DNA of 55,669 nucleotides, taken from a bacterium (GTDB taxonomy: Bacteria > Zhuqueibacterota > Zhuqueibacteria > Residuimicrobiales > Oceaniaggregativiventaceae). The DNA is taken from contig JAKQNP010000010.1 of assembly GCA_029565675.1 (NCBI GenBank), positions 1-55,669 on the forward strand, in the 5' to 3' direction. The translations under genes and the position numbers were made by a program. This document shows, one piece after another, positions 18,030 through 25,921 of this stretch (its first letter is position 1; the number at the start of each line of letters is the position of its first letter). Under the pieces are notes generated by a model. The model made no database searches, was not told where the DNA came from, and saw only the letters and a list, made by a program, of their open reading frames with translations.

Positions 18030-19082
18030 TTAAATCAAGTCACATCCTGAAAATATCTTTTTCCGCACCCGAAAACTGTCAGCCTGAATCGCATGTCCCA
18101 GCCAACCCGAAATGGACAGCCGAATTGTCTGCAAATCGATTGCACCCTTTTCATACTCGTGTTTCATCTTTTCTAAACGACGGCGAAAACGCAGGATATT
18201 TTCCTTTGGCAATATCCGATGATATGGAAAAATTCGATAGCCAAGAAAGGCAAAACCGCAACGAACCGGCATCACCTGGAATTTATTGGGGTGAATAATC
18301 AGGCGATACCGCAATAATAAGGACTTGATCGCCTTCCCCCATTCCCAGAGTTCTTTTTTACTTCTACCAAAAACTATAAAATCATCAACATAGCGAATGT
18401 AACCCGGACAGCGCAAATCTTCTTTGACAAAATGATCGAGTGGATTGAGGTACACATTGGCAAAAAATTGCGAGGTTTGATTGCCGATCGGCAATCCGCG
18501 CCGCCTATCCAAGGGTGTAAACAGATTGTCTCCTGGGAAATAACAAAGACAGAATTCCTGTTCATTGCTGCCGTCGATAATCCGGTCGGCAAGCCACAGC
18601 ACATCGCGATCTTTGATCCTGCGTCGAATTAGATTTTTTAAAATCTGGTGATCGATGCTGGCAAAGTACTTGCGGATATCGCACTTGAGAACATAGGTGA
18701 ATTGTGCTGCATAGTGCGAACATCTTTTGACGGCAGCATGTACCCCTTTGCATTTGCGATTGGCATAGGAATCAAAGATAAATCCGGGTTCAAACAGCGG
18801 CTCGAGGATATTGCACAGGGCATGATGCACCACGCGATCCCGAAATGGAGCGGCCGAAATCATCCGCGTCTTTTTTTCATAGACGAAAAATGTTCGATAG
18901 CCTCCAGGCCGATACTGTTTATTCTTAAGATCGGCTTGCAGGCGAAACAGCTCTTCTTCCTGACGGAAGGCATAATCGGCGCAATCCGTGCGCTGTTTTT
19001 TACCCAGCAATGCTTTGTGGAAAGCCAAATACAGATTGTCAAATTCGACCAGGCGGTCGAACAGATTTCCTGTTCTCTTCAT
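18030..19082 (-). CDS. DGR-type reverse transcriptase
   Basis: This 350-residue protein is a reverse transcriptase of the diversity-generating retroelement class. Visible motifs are RMISAAPFRDRVVHHAL (residues 73-89), the first catalytic Asp in KCDIRKYFASID (Asp135), GLPIGNQTSQFFANVYLNPLDHFV (196-219) and YVDD at 231-234. The segment IGNQTSQ fits the (I/V/L)GxxxSQ motif typical of DGR enzymes; group II intron and retron RTs differ there. No maturase or endonuclease domain follows, and the length is normal for the class. It copies the TR-containing RNA into cDNA with errors at adenines. It follows avd and TR with a 230-nt spacer that probably forms part of the priming RNA. Confidence 0.93.
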   Translation of the reverse strand: MKRTGNLFDRLVEFDNLYLAFHKALLGKKQRTDCADYAFRQEEELFRLQADLKNKQYRPGGYRTFFVYEKKTRMISAAPFRDRVVHHALCNILEPLFEPGFIFDSYANRKCKGVHAAVKRCSHYAAQFTYVLKCDIRKYFASIDHQILKNLIRRRIKDRDVLWLADRIIDGSNEQEFCLCYFPGDNLFTPLDRRRGLPIGNQTSQFFANVYLNPLDHFVKEDLRCPGYIRYVDDFIVFGRSKKELWEWGKAIKSLLLRYRLIIHPNKFQVMPVRCGFAFLGYRIFPYHRILPKENILRFRRRLEKMKHEYEKGAIDLQTIRLSISGWLGHAIQADSFRVRKKIFSGCDLI

Positions 19083-19312
19083 CTGCAGTCCGTTTTCATG
19101 CTAATTAGGGCAATAAGGAGCGCACACTCACATGCCGCAGCAGTCTCGAAAAAAACGGCTAGACCGTTCAAGGGGCTTTCGACAGTGCTACTCGCCCCTT
19201 GCCGGCTGTTATCTCTTTCGGCCCGCCGTTGCGGCTGACCAGGGAACAGATCTGTGAATCCGCAGCACCAGCCGTATCTTCGTAAAGAAACAGCATTTTG
19301 GCTCGGGGAATA

Positions 19313-19436
19313 ACTGCGCAGGGCGGGCCACCCGGAACCCGTTGTTGTTGTTCCTGTTGTCGGGGTTATTCCTGTTGCGATTGGAAGCGCGGCAATTGTT
19401 TGGATTGTTGTTCCACGAGCCGCCGCGCAGCACCCG
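19313..19436 (-). repeat. DGR template repeat (TR)
   Basis: These 124 bp align without gaps to VR at 19888-20011. On the coding strand TR has 33 adenines, mostly in AAC and AAT codons, so it would read as [27 protein letters not shown] in the frame of the target. All 22 TR/VR differences fall on these adenines. TR lies 17 nt after the avd stop and 230 nt before the RT start. It serves as an RNA template, not as a gene. Confidence 0.95.
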
Positions 19437-19452
19437 CGCCGCCCTTGCCGAT

Positions 19453-19791
19453 CTATTCCCTCCTGGCTCGCTTGAGCCAAGCTCCCAAAAGATTGCCGAT
19501 CTCAACCGACATCCGCGCGACGTGTTCGAACTGGCCGAGGGACAGCAATTTCATATCGCGACACAGGCGCAAATGGTGACGCAATTTTTCCATCTCGATG
19601 TCGGCCTGTATGAGGTCGACTTTGGCTTCACCACGTTTGACTGCAGCGATCAGATATTCGTAAAAATCCAGCGCGCTGTTTTGCACCCGCAGTGCCATCA
19701 CAAAACGCTGCGATTTTGGGAACTTGAGCGTCGTTGCCAAAAGCCAGACCAGCAGATCGTGGGTTTTCAAAAAAATAGGCGACTCTTTCAT
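19453..19791 (-). CDS. Avd, DGR accessory variability determinant
   Basis: This 112-residue protein matches the helical-bundle Avd family. Diagnostic segments are [29 protein letters not shown] (residues 7-35), [12 protein letters not shown] (40-51), [30 protein letters not shown] (64-93) and [11 protein letters not shown] (97-107). Avd forms a basic pentameric barrel that binds the RT and nucleic acid and is needed for mutagenic retrohoming. The start at 19791 is chosen because homology begins there; an ATA-less upstream extension to 19872 would cover the hairpin region and is not protein-like. It sits between VR and TR, the commonest DGR order. Confidence 0.92.
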   Translation of the reverse strand: MKESPIFLKTHDLLVWLLATTLKFPKSQRFVMALRVQNSALDFYEYLIAAVKRGEAKVDLIQADIEMEKLRHHLRLCRDMKLLSLGQFEHVARMSVEIGNLLGAWLKRARRE

Positions 19792-19815
19792 CCAGCCCCC
19801 GAATTGGATAAATCG

Positions 19816-19834
19816 CCGGGGGCTGCGCCCCCGG
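19816..19834 (-). promoter_or_regulatory. GC hairpin downstream of VR
   Basis: CCGGGGGC and GCCCCCGG form a perfect 8-bp stem with the loop TGC, about 52 bp after the end of VR and just before avd. In the Bordetella phage DGR, a similar 8-bp GC-rich hairpin beyond the target gene stop aids retrohoming. The same role here is inferred from position and shape; the distance is larger than in the phage. Confidence 0.5.
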
Positions 19835-19885
19835 ACCCCGGACAGAAAACAGAAAACCAGAAAACAGATCACAGAAACTCAAACC

Positions 19886-22078
19886 TCACTGCGCAGGGCG
19901 GGCCACCCGGAACCCGATGCTGCCGGACCTGCCGTCGGGGTTATACCAGGCGCGACTGGAAGCGCGGCAATCGAGCGGACTGCCGCCCCACGAGCCGCCG
20001 CGCAGCACCCGATACTCTCCCGAAGCCGGCCCCTGCGGGTCGCGCGACGAACTCTCTTGGTAATAATCACTGGCATACCAGTCCGCGCACCATTCCCACA
20101 CATTGCCGCTCATATCGTATAACCCCAGTGCATTGGCCTTTTTGCCGGCAACCGCATGAGTTGTACGGCCGCTGTTGCTGTTGTACCAGGCATAATCGCC
20201 GAGTTGGCTTTCAATGCTGGTCCCGCTCCATTTGACTTTTTTACCCCCTTCCCGCGCCGCATACTCCCACTCCGCCTCGATCGGTAGCCGCAATCCCGCC
20301 CATTTGCAGAACGCCGTTGCATCTTTCCAAGTGACTCTCACAATCGGATGGTTATCCTGCCAACCCCAGGATGGCGCATCAGGCATCGAACGGCCGGTGG
20401 CGCTGCAAAACGCCCGGTATTGCCCCACCGTCACCTCGGTTTTGCCCAGATAGAAATCGCCTACCGTCACCCGGTGCACCGGCTTTTCATCATCCTGCCC
20501 ATCGCCAAAGGTGTCGCCCATGTCAAAGCTGCCGCCCCTGACCAGAACAAACTCGATGCCGGTTTTGGGGTCGCGCCAGGTCCCGGTCGCCGAACCAGCC
20601 GCCGGCGGCGATACCGCCACGACCGCCTTTTCCAGCGTCACGCTGCGGGTGAGCTTTTCCCCTTCCTTTAAAACCAGCGTCTCCTGTTTGTCCGCATAGC
20701 CGCTCAGGCTCACCTTGAGCGTGTAGCTCCCCACCGGCACATCGCTGAAACTCCTGGCGCCCACTGAGGTAAAACTCTCTCCCGCGTCGCCGCGCAGCTC
20801 CACTTTGGCGTCGAACGGCACCACCGCCACCTGGATCGTGCCCGTCGGCACCTGCGGCAGCAGCTCCACCGTCTCGACTGCGCCTTTGCGCAGGGTCAAA
20901 CGCCGCTCCACTGGCAGCGCCTTGGCCATCTCGGCGCGCAACACCACCACCGACGGCTCCAGCCGGATGTTTTCCAGCTGCTCCACCTTGCTGCCGTTCA
21001 GATAGACCGTGGCGCCCGGTCGCGTGCGAATGGTCAACACGGCAAAACTCGCCTCGCTGACCAGTTCGACCGTTTTCTTCTCCCCCCGCGCCAGCGCGAT
21101 CTCTTGCTCGACGGTCTCGTAATGCGCGGATTTGGCCTTGATGCGATAGGTCCCGGGCGCCAGCCTTTGAAAGGTGTGCGGAGTCTGGACGTTTTGCGCC
21201 CGGTCGTTCAAATGGATTTCCAGACTGCTCTGCGGACGGCTGGCGATCGTCAATTCGCCGAAATCGGGCTGCAGGGAAAACCGCTTGCGGCCCATAGCCG
21301 GCTGAATGTCGAGATAATCCTCATAGGGCACATACCACTCTTTTTCGATGCGAATGGCGTAACGGCCGCTGGCATAAAAACTGCTCACCGGCGTCGTGCC
21401 CAGTTTCAAGCCATCCAGATAGACCAACGCGCCCGACGGCTCGCTCTCGATCTGAATATTGACTTCCTGTTTGATGTTGAGGGTATATTCGAAAAAGTTG
21501 TTTTTCTCGTCCGCATAGATGGTGGTGTTCATCGGTTCGTAACCCGGCTTGATCAGCCGCAGCGTGTGGTTGCCGACGCTCACCGTGTGCTTTTTTTCTT
21601 CGCCGCGGCTGACCTCATCGATAAAAACCTCGGCACCCGGCGGGTTCGTGAGAACGGTGACCGCGACCTCGCCCGGTTTGGCATCGCCGGCCACCTTGAT
21701 CTCCCAGATCCGCCTTTCCTGCAAAGCGATGCCCACCTCGGAGAGAATGAGCTTGAGCGGTTCAAAGCCGCTGTGAAAAATCTGCAGCACCCGCTCGTCG
21801 GGCGACAGGTAGACAAGATCCTGGCCCGGCTGGTCATCCACCTTGACCACGTTGTTGTAGGAATCGTACTTGAATCCCTCCATGTCCGAGACCACCTTGA
21901 CGGCGCTGCAAATGCGGCCGTTGGCGTCGAGATTGGAAGCGCCGACAAATTCGCTCTCCAAAAGCTCGGGACGGTCGACCAGGCGCAACTGGTTCAACTG
22001 CGCCCCACAAGGCGAGACAAAAGTGAACAGCATAACAACAAGCAAAAAGCAAGGCAGGAGTCTGATCGTTCCGTTCAT
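19886..22078 (-). CDS. DGR variable protein: PEGA repeats plus FGE/C-type-lectin domain
   Basis: This 730-residue protein is the target of the DGR. A Sec signal peptide (residues 1-27, ending CGAQ) is followed by an uncharacterised domain (about 30-135). Five PEGA-like repeats follow at about 139-200, 205-268, 275-340, 345-406 and 412-483; examples are TNPPGAEVFIDEV and ESEPSGALVYLDGLKLG. A formylglycine-generating-enzyme-like domain fills 500-730, with FVLVRGGSFDMGD, LRLPIEAEWEYAAR, LGLYDMSGNVWEWCADWY and [10 protein letters not shown] covers residues 690-730, where this fold displays its ligand-binding surface, so the protein is a probable surface receptor with a variable tip, not a sulfatase activator. 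The gene opens the DGR operon. Fourteen residues differ from the TR translation. Confidence 0.93.
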   Translation of the reverse strand: MNGTIRLLPCFLLVVMLFTFVSPCGAQLNQLRLVDRPELLESEFVGASNLDANGRICSAVKVVSDMEGFKYDSYNNVVKVDDQPGQDLVYLSPDERVLQIFHSGFEPLKLILSEVGIALQERRIWEIKVAGDAKPGEVAVTVLTNPPGAEVFIDEVSRGEEKKHTVSVGNHTLRLIKPGYEPMNTTIYADEKNNFFEYTLNIKQEVNIQIESEPSGALVYLDGLKLGTTPVSSFYASGRYAIRIEKEWYVPYEDYLDIQPAMGRKRFSLQPDFGELTIASRPQSSLEIHLNDRAQNVQTPHTFQRLAPGTYRIKAKSAHYETVEQEIALARGEKKTVELVSEASFAVLTIRTRPGATVYLNGSKVEQLENIRLEPSVVVLRAEMAKALPVERRLTLRKGAVETVELLPQVPTGTIQVAVVPFDAKVELRGDAGESFTSVGARSFSDVPVGSYTLKVSLSGYADKQETLVLKEGEKLTRSVTLEKAVVAVSPPAAGSATGTWRDPKTGIEFVLVRGGSFDMGDTFGDGQDDEKPVHRVTVGDFYLGKTEVTVGQYRAFCSATGRSMPDAPSWGWQDNHPIVRVTWKDATAFCKWAGLRLPIEAEWEYAAREGGKKVKWSGTSIESQLGDYAWYNSNSGRTTHAVAGKKANALGLYDMSGNVWEWCADWYASDYYQESSSRDPQGPASGEYRVLRGGSWGGSPLDCRASSRAWYNPDGRSGSIGFRVARPAQ
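19888..20011 (-). repeat. DGR variable repeat (VR)
   Basis: VR encodes residues 690-730 of the target protein plus the first base of its stop codon. Substitutions from TR change residues 698-700, 702, 703, 708, 710-712, 716 and 718-721, all in the lectin-fold tip. Scaffold residues ([20 protein letters not shown]) are kept. The last 29 bp (19888-19916) are identical to TR, GC-rich and almost free of adenine on the coding strand, as expected for the mutagenic-homing start region. Confidence 0.95.
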
Positions 22079-22244
22079 CGCATAACCCCGCTGGTAGACA
22101 AATCTGCTGTGGATATCCCCTTTGCAAAAAGGTACGAAAACGGTGTGTCGAAGCCAAGAAAATTTTGCGAAAATAGGTTATTTTTTGCAAGAGTTCTGTT
22201 GATAGATTTTTCGTTTCATTTTTCGTTTCATTTGTTCTGGCCAT
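22079..22244. other. Presumed promoter region of the DGR operon
   Basis: These 166 bp separate the variable-protein ATG from the right composite repeat. GGGG lies nine bases before the start. I found no strong match to a sigma-70 promoter, so expression may be weak or use another sigma factor. Confidence 0.35.
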
Positions 22245-22527
22245 CAATCACCATCCCGCAGGGACAAGCCCTGCGGGATGGGGGCAATAGATTTCCAACT
22301 ATCCAAAACCTGTCGCCCCCTGCGGGGGCTTGGGGCTTTCAGCCCTCTTGCTTTCCACAGGCTCGCGCCCGTGGCCAATATCCGACGCCCCCTGCGGGGG
22401 CTCAATCATGCGAGTGCATAATTGACTGGCTTTGGCGTTTGGACCGTCCCGTCAGGGACGGGATATTTATAGCAAACGATCACCCGATTCTATCCCGCGT
22501 CCCTTTAGGGACGCCATATGCAGAGCA
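22245..22527. repeat. Composite repeat, right copy (single unit)
   Basis: This has the same order and orientation as 15192-15835, but only one 72-bp unit (22314-22385). It ends with the paired GTCCC/GGGAC hairpins at 22446-22512. With the left copy it brackets the DGR and the LPP20-like gene as direct repeats. Confidence 0.85.
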
Positions 22528-22596
22528 GATTCGCGAAATCATACAAAAATATCACATTCCTGGACAATTGAGTTCTTGCAGCAGGCGAAAAAGATT

Positions 22597-24180
22597 TCAC
22601 GGTTGAGCGGCAGATGGTGGAATTCGGTAGACAAAGTAGCGCTCATCCGTGACGATGGCGCTAAGAAAAGTTTTTTCTGCTTGTTCACCGGTCAGCAAAG
22701 CATAATTCAGCACCAGCACCGCCTCTGTTCCGGCTTCCCGAGCCATTCTCCGGGCGGTCTCGAGCATCAGGTGCTGGCGGGTAGTGTCGGTTCTGACCCG
22801 TTTCAGGGGCAGATTTTGCCGGGACGGGTGGCTCCATTTGATCTCATAACCCATAGAACCAATTTCCGGATAAAAAAACCGCCGCCCCAGCCAACCGGCC
22901 ACCGGCATGGCGGCAAAGTCCTGATCGCCGATCAGTGGATTTGCTTCTGAAACGGTCTTTTGCAGATAGCGGGCAACCTCCCTGCTGGCGGAAAAAGGAT
23001 AGCGGCCGTCGATGATCAGAGCCGGCAGCAGTGCCAGCGCGTTGACAGCGAGTAGTCCGGTTTCTATGGCAGCGCGCCAATCGATTCTCGACCTGTGTGC
23101 TTTTCTCCTTTCCGAACGAAGCGATTTTTCACGAAACGAACTCGACAGAATCAGGGCAGCGATGAAATGGAGATAGAGATACCCATGGTGTCGCTGGTAG
23201 CCGGTATAGACTGAACTGAAAAAAAACAGCAGAGCAGCCCACCCGAGAAGTAAAAAAATCACCAACACCGGCCGTCGCGCAAACAGCAGCGGTACGACAA
23301 CGAGCAGGAGGAGCGACAGCGCGTTCTGCGCCGGGCCGTCGGCTACGATCGAGCGGTTCCAGAAGTCGATCCGCAAGGGCGGCAGCGGCACGATGCCGCA
23401 CCATACGGTTTTGAGCGCCGCCATGGCCCGCGACGGTTCCCACTGCGGCTGGATTCCGCTGCTCCAGGGCACCTCGTCGACTGGCATCGACTGCCAAATA
23501 CTTAATCCAACGGCGACCAGCAGAATTCCTGTTGCCAGCAGCAATTGAGGGCGTCCGATTTGTGCCGGATGGACGGCGATTTCCGGACGCCACCGTTCCG
23601 CAAACACCAGCCAGGCGATTCCGCCGGCGAAAACCGCGTTTAGGATATGCACGTTGATCATCAGCGCCAGGATCACTGCAATCAGCCAGAGCCTTTTCTG
23701 CCGCTGCGGGTAGAGCAGAACTGCGCCGATCAACAACAGCAGCGACAAGCCATAGGAACGGGCGATGGTGCCGTATTCGTAGACCCAGTAATAGCTCATC
23801 ACCAGGAGCAGCCTTCGCCCGCGGCTCAACGGCGCATGACGCAGCAGCAGAAAAGCCGAAAAAGCCACCACCACCCCGTTCAGAATCGCCATGGAGAACA
23901 GGGTCCCGCCAATTCGCTGCAAACCGGCCAGCAGCAGATACCACAACAGGGGGTGACCAACCTTGCGCAGGGTTGCAATGAGTTCGGGCATGCTGCGGTT
24001 TTGCGCGACCATCCAGGCTTCAAGTTCGTCGCGCCACATCTCATGATTAATGACGCTCAGGGCGCAGAGCACGGCAAACAGCAGGGTGCCGAGCCAGGCA
24101 AAGGTCGCCGGCGTCAAGCGGTCAAGCATGCATAGCTTGGCTTCTGAAAGATTGAATGTGGGATTTGCGGATTTCATCAT
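22597..24180 (-). CDS. GT-C-like polytopic membrane protein (putative glycosyltransferase)
   Basis: Starting at the ATG at 24180 (GGGGG about eight bases upstream), the protein has about 527 residues and some ten transmembrane helices. An early luminal loop has INHEMWRDELEAWMVAQNRSMPELIATLRKVGHPLLWYLLL. It carries the Asp-Glu pair (RDELEAW) and the GHPLLWY motif seen in lipid-phosphate-sugar-dependent GT-C enzymes of the PMT/ArnT type. The C-terminal 120 residues form a soluble domain (NPLIGDQDFAAMPVAGWLG). It probably transfers a sugar from a polyprenyl-phosphate donor on the periplasmic side; donor and acceptor are unknown. The methyltransferase-GT2 fusion gene immediately upstream, which may make such a donor, is on the same strand. 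Confidence 0.7.
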   Translation of the reverse strand: MMKSANPTFNLSEAKLCMLDRLTPATFAWLGTLLFAVLCALSVINHEMWRDELEAWMVAQNRSMPELIATLRKVGHPLLWYLLLAGLQRIGGTLFSMAILNGVVVAFSAFLLLRHAPLSRGRRLLLVMSYYWVYEYGTIARSYGLSLLLLIGAVLLYPQRQKRLWLIAVILALMINVHILNAVFAGGIAWLVFAERWRPEIAVHPAQIGRPQLLLATGILLVAVGLSIWQSMPVDEVPWSSGIQPQWEPSRAMAALKTVWCGIVPLPPLRIDFWNRSIVADGPAQNALSLLLLVVVPLLFARRPVLVIFLLLGWAALLFFFSSVYTGYQRHHGYLYLHFIAALILSSSFREKSLRSERRKAHRSRIDWRAAIETGLLAVNALALLPALIIDGRYPFSASREVARYLQKTVSEANPLIGDQDFAAMPVAGWLGRRFFYPEIGSMGYEIKWSHPSRQNLPLKRVRTDTTRQHLMLETARRMAREAGTEAVLVLNYALLTGEQAEKTFLSAIVTDERYFVYRIPPSAAQP

Positions 24181-24225
24181 CGATATCGCCCCCAAAATCA
24201 TGGTTGATCGCAAAAGAAATGGAGT

Positions 24226-25644
24226 TCAGATGAACTTGAGTTTGCGCGCTGCGAAAATGGACATGCGTAACAGCAGCCAGCCATGGGCGAAGCGGCGGAT
24301 CTGCGTCTCGCCATAACGCCGCTGGCGATAGCGAACCGGCAGATCGACAATCCGGAGATTCAGATGCGCGGCTCCGAAGAGCAGATCGAAATCGCCAAAG
24401 GGATCAAAATCACCAAAAAAAGCGCGCTGGTTGCGGATCGAGATATAATCCTCGCGCAGCAGCACCTTGGTGCCGCACAGGGTATCCTTGAGCCGCTGCC
24501 CGAGCAGCCAGCTGAAGAGCAGTCCGAAAAATTTGTTGCCCAGGAGGTTGAGCGTACGCATGGCCTGGGTCTCCATGGGATAGATCAGCCGGTTGCCATT
24601 GATCAGTTCGCCGCGGTTCTGCTGCAGGGCGCGATAGAATTTCGGCAGGTCTTCCGGTAGCACGGTGAGATCGGCGTCGAGGATCATCAGCACTTCTCCG
24701 GTAGCGGCAGCAAAACCTTCTCGAACCGCGTTGCCCTTGCCCCTGCCGCCTTGCTGCAAAACCCGGATGGCGTGTTGTGGATAGAGTGTCTGAACCCGCA
24801 GCATCTCGTCGTAGGTTCCATCCGCCGAATGTCCTTCGACAAAGATCATCTCCTGGCAACGGCCAAATGCCGGCATGCGCCGCACCGCATTCTCGATATT
24901 GCCCTTTTCGTTGCGCGCCGGAATGACAACGGAAACCGACATTTCGCGCTCCATAGCCATTGGACGCATGCTGCGGGCAACCGTGATCTGCACCAGGCAG
25001 AGGCGATTGAGCAGAGGCAGATTGGCAAGGATACGGTTGAAAACCACATCAAGCAGCGGGATATATTTGGGCAACAGAATCCTGCGCTCTTGGCGGATGA
25101 CCTGCAGTTCTTCCAGAGCCAGAAAAGCGGCGATATCATGCAACGAGAGCCAGTTCTGGATCGCTTCCGGCTGCTTGAGGCCGAGCCGCTCCGCCATCCG
25201 GAGCATGGGTTGCCACAGATAATTGTAGTTCGTGATCACCACTCGGGTCCGGTGAGAACAGAGCGCACACACCCGTTGCAGAACGGTCTGAATATCTTGC
25301 AGCGAGCCCAGTGTATCCGAGAGCAGGATATAGTCTAGCGGCGGCTGCACCTCGAGTTCGTGCGCATCCTGCACCTCGAAGTGCAGCTGGGGAAAACGTC
25401 TGCGGGCGAAGTGGATCATCTCCGGAGAAAAATCGATGCCCACCCCCCTTGCAGGCTGCAGTGCAGCGAGCAGATCGCCGATGCCGCAGCCTATCTCCAA
25501 AACGGTACTGCCGCGGGGGATTATCGCAGACAGGTAGTGCTCGAGTAAACGATAATAATGGCGGTTTTTCCGCCGCCAGCGCAGCCGATGTTTGGCCAGA
25601 CGGTCGTACAAGTCCCACGATGTGGAGTTGGCTGGATCGGTCAT
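24226..25644 (-). CDS. Methyltransferase and GT2 glycosyltransferase fusion
   Basis: This 472-residue protein joins two domains. Residues 1-225 are a class I SAM-dependent methyltransferase with VLEIGCGIGDLL (48-59), GVGIDFSPEMIHFAR and the post-motif LDYILLSDTLGSLQD. From residue 236 a family 2 glycosyltransferase begins with SVSVVIPARNEKGNIE, the DAD motif at 323-325 (MILDADLTVLPED) and GNKFFGLLFSWLLGQRLKDTLCGTK, a signature of dolichol- or polyprenyl-phosphate sugar synthases. The GT2 part may load a sugar onto polyprenyl phosphate for the GT-C protein encoded next. The target of the methyltransferase part is unknown. The fusion is uninterrupted in one frame. Confidence 0.85.
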   Translation of the reverse strand: MTDPANSTSWDLYDRLAKHRLRWRRKNRHYYRLLEHYLSAIIPRGSTVLEIGCGIGDLLAALQPARGVGIDFSPEMIHFARRRFPQLHFEVQDAHELEVQPPLDYILLSDTLGSLQDIQTVLQRVCALCSHRTRVVITNYNYLWQPMLRMAERLGLKQPEAIQNWLSLHDIAAFLALEELQVIRQERRILLPKYIPLLDVVFNRILANLPLLNRLCLVQITVARSMRPMAMEREMSVSVVIPARNEKGNIENAVRRMPAFGRCQEMIFVEGHSADGTYDEMLRVQTLYPQHAIRVLQQGGRGKGNAVREGFAAATGEVLMILDADLTVLPEDLPKFYRALQQNRGELINGNRLIYPMETQAMRTLNLLGNKFFGLLFSWLLGQRLKDTLCGTKVLLREDYISIRNQRAFFGDFDPFGDFDLLFGAAHLNLRIVDLPVRYRQRRYGETQIRRFAHGWLLLRMSIFAARKLKFI

Positions 25645-25921
25645 AGACAGGGTCTTTGACGGTTTGCAGATCGATGCTATTTTTACTGTAAAAAGAAAAA
25701 TCGAAAGTTACAAGGGCAAAAAGGCTTTATGCCCACACCTGTTCCCCATTCCCTTTAAACGCTGCAAAACTCTGCCGCCGCGACCGCTGTGCGTTCGCAC
25801 AGGAAAACCATGAAATCCTCCCTATCGCTTTTCTCTTGTTCTGAAAAATCATTTTTCGTATTGTCAAAATGGTGATGCAAAAAGCAACCGATCCGCTGAA
25901 TCCTATTCCAAGGACTGCCGC

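Noticed and set aside
18030-19082. Group II intron or retron reverse transcriptase
   Set aside because: No maturase domain, intron domain V or retron ncRNA is visible, whereas IGNQTSQ, Avd, TR and VR all fit a DGR.
19209-19505. 98-codon Asn-rich open frame
   Set aside because: It is the DGR template repeat translated in the target frame, with non-coding flanks. It has no ribosome binding site and overlaps the avd gene.
22079-22244. Strong sigma-70 promoter for the DGR operon
   Set aside because: Pairs such as TTGGCT with TACCTT at 17 bp exist, but the match is too weak to report as a promoter.
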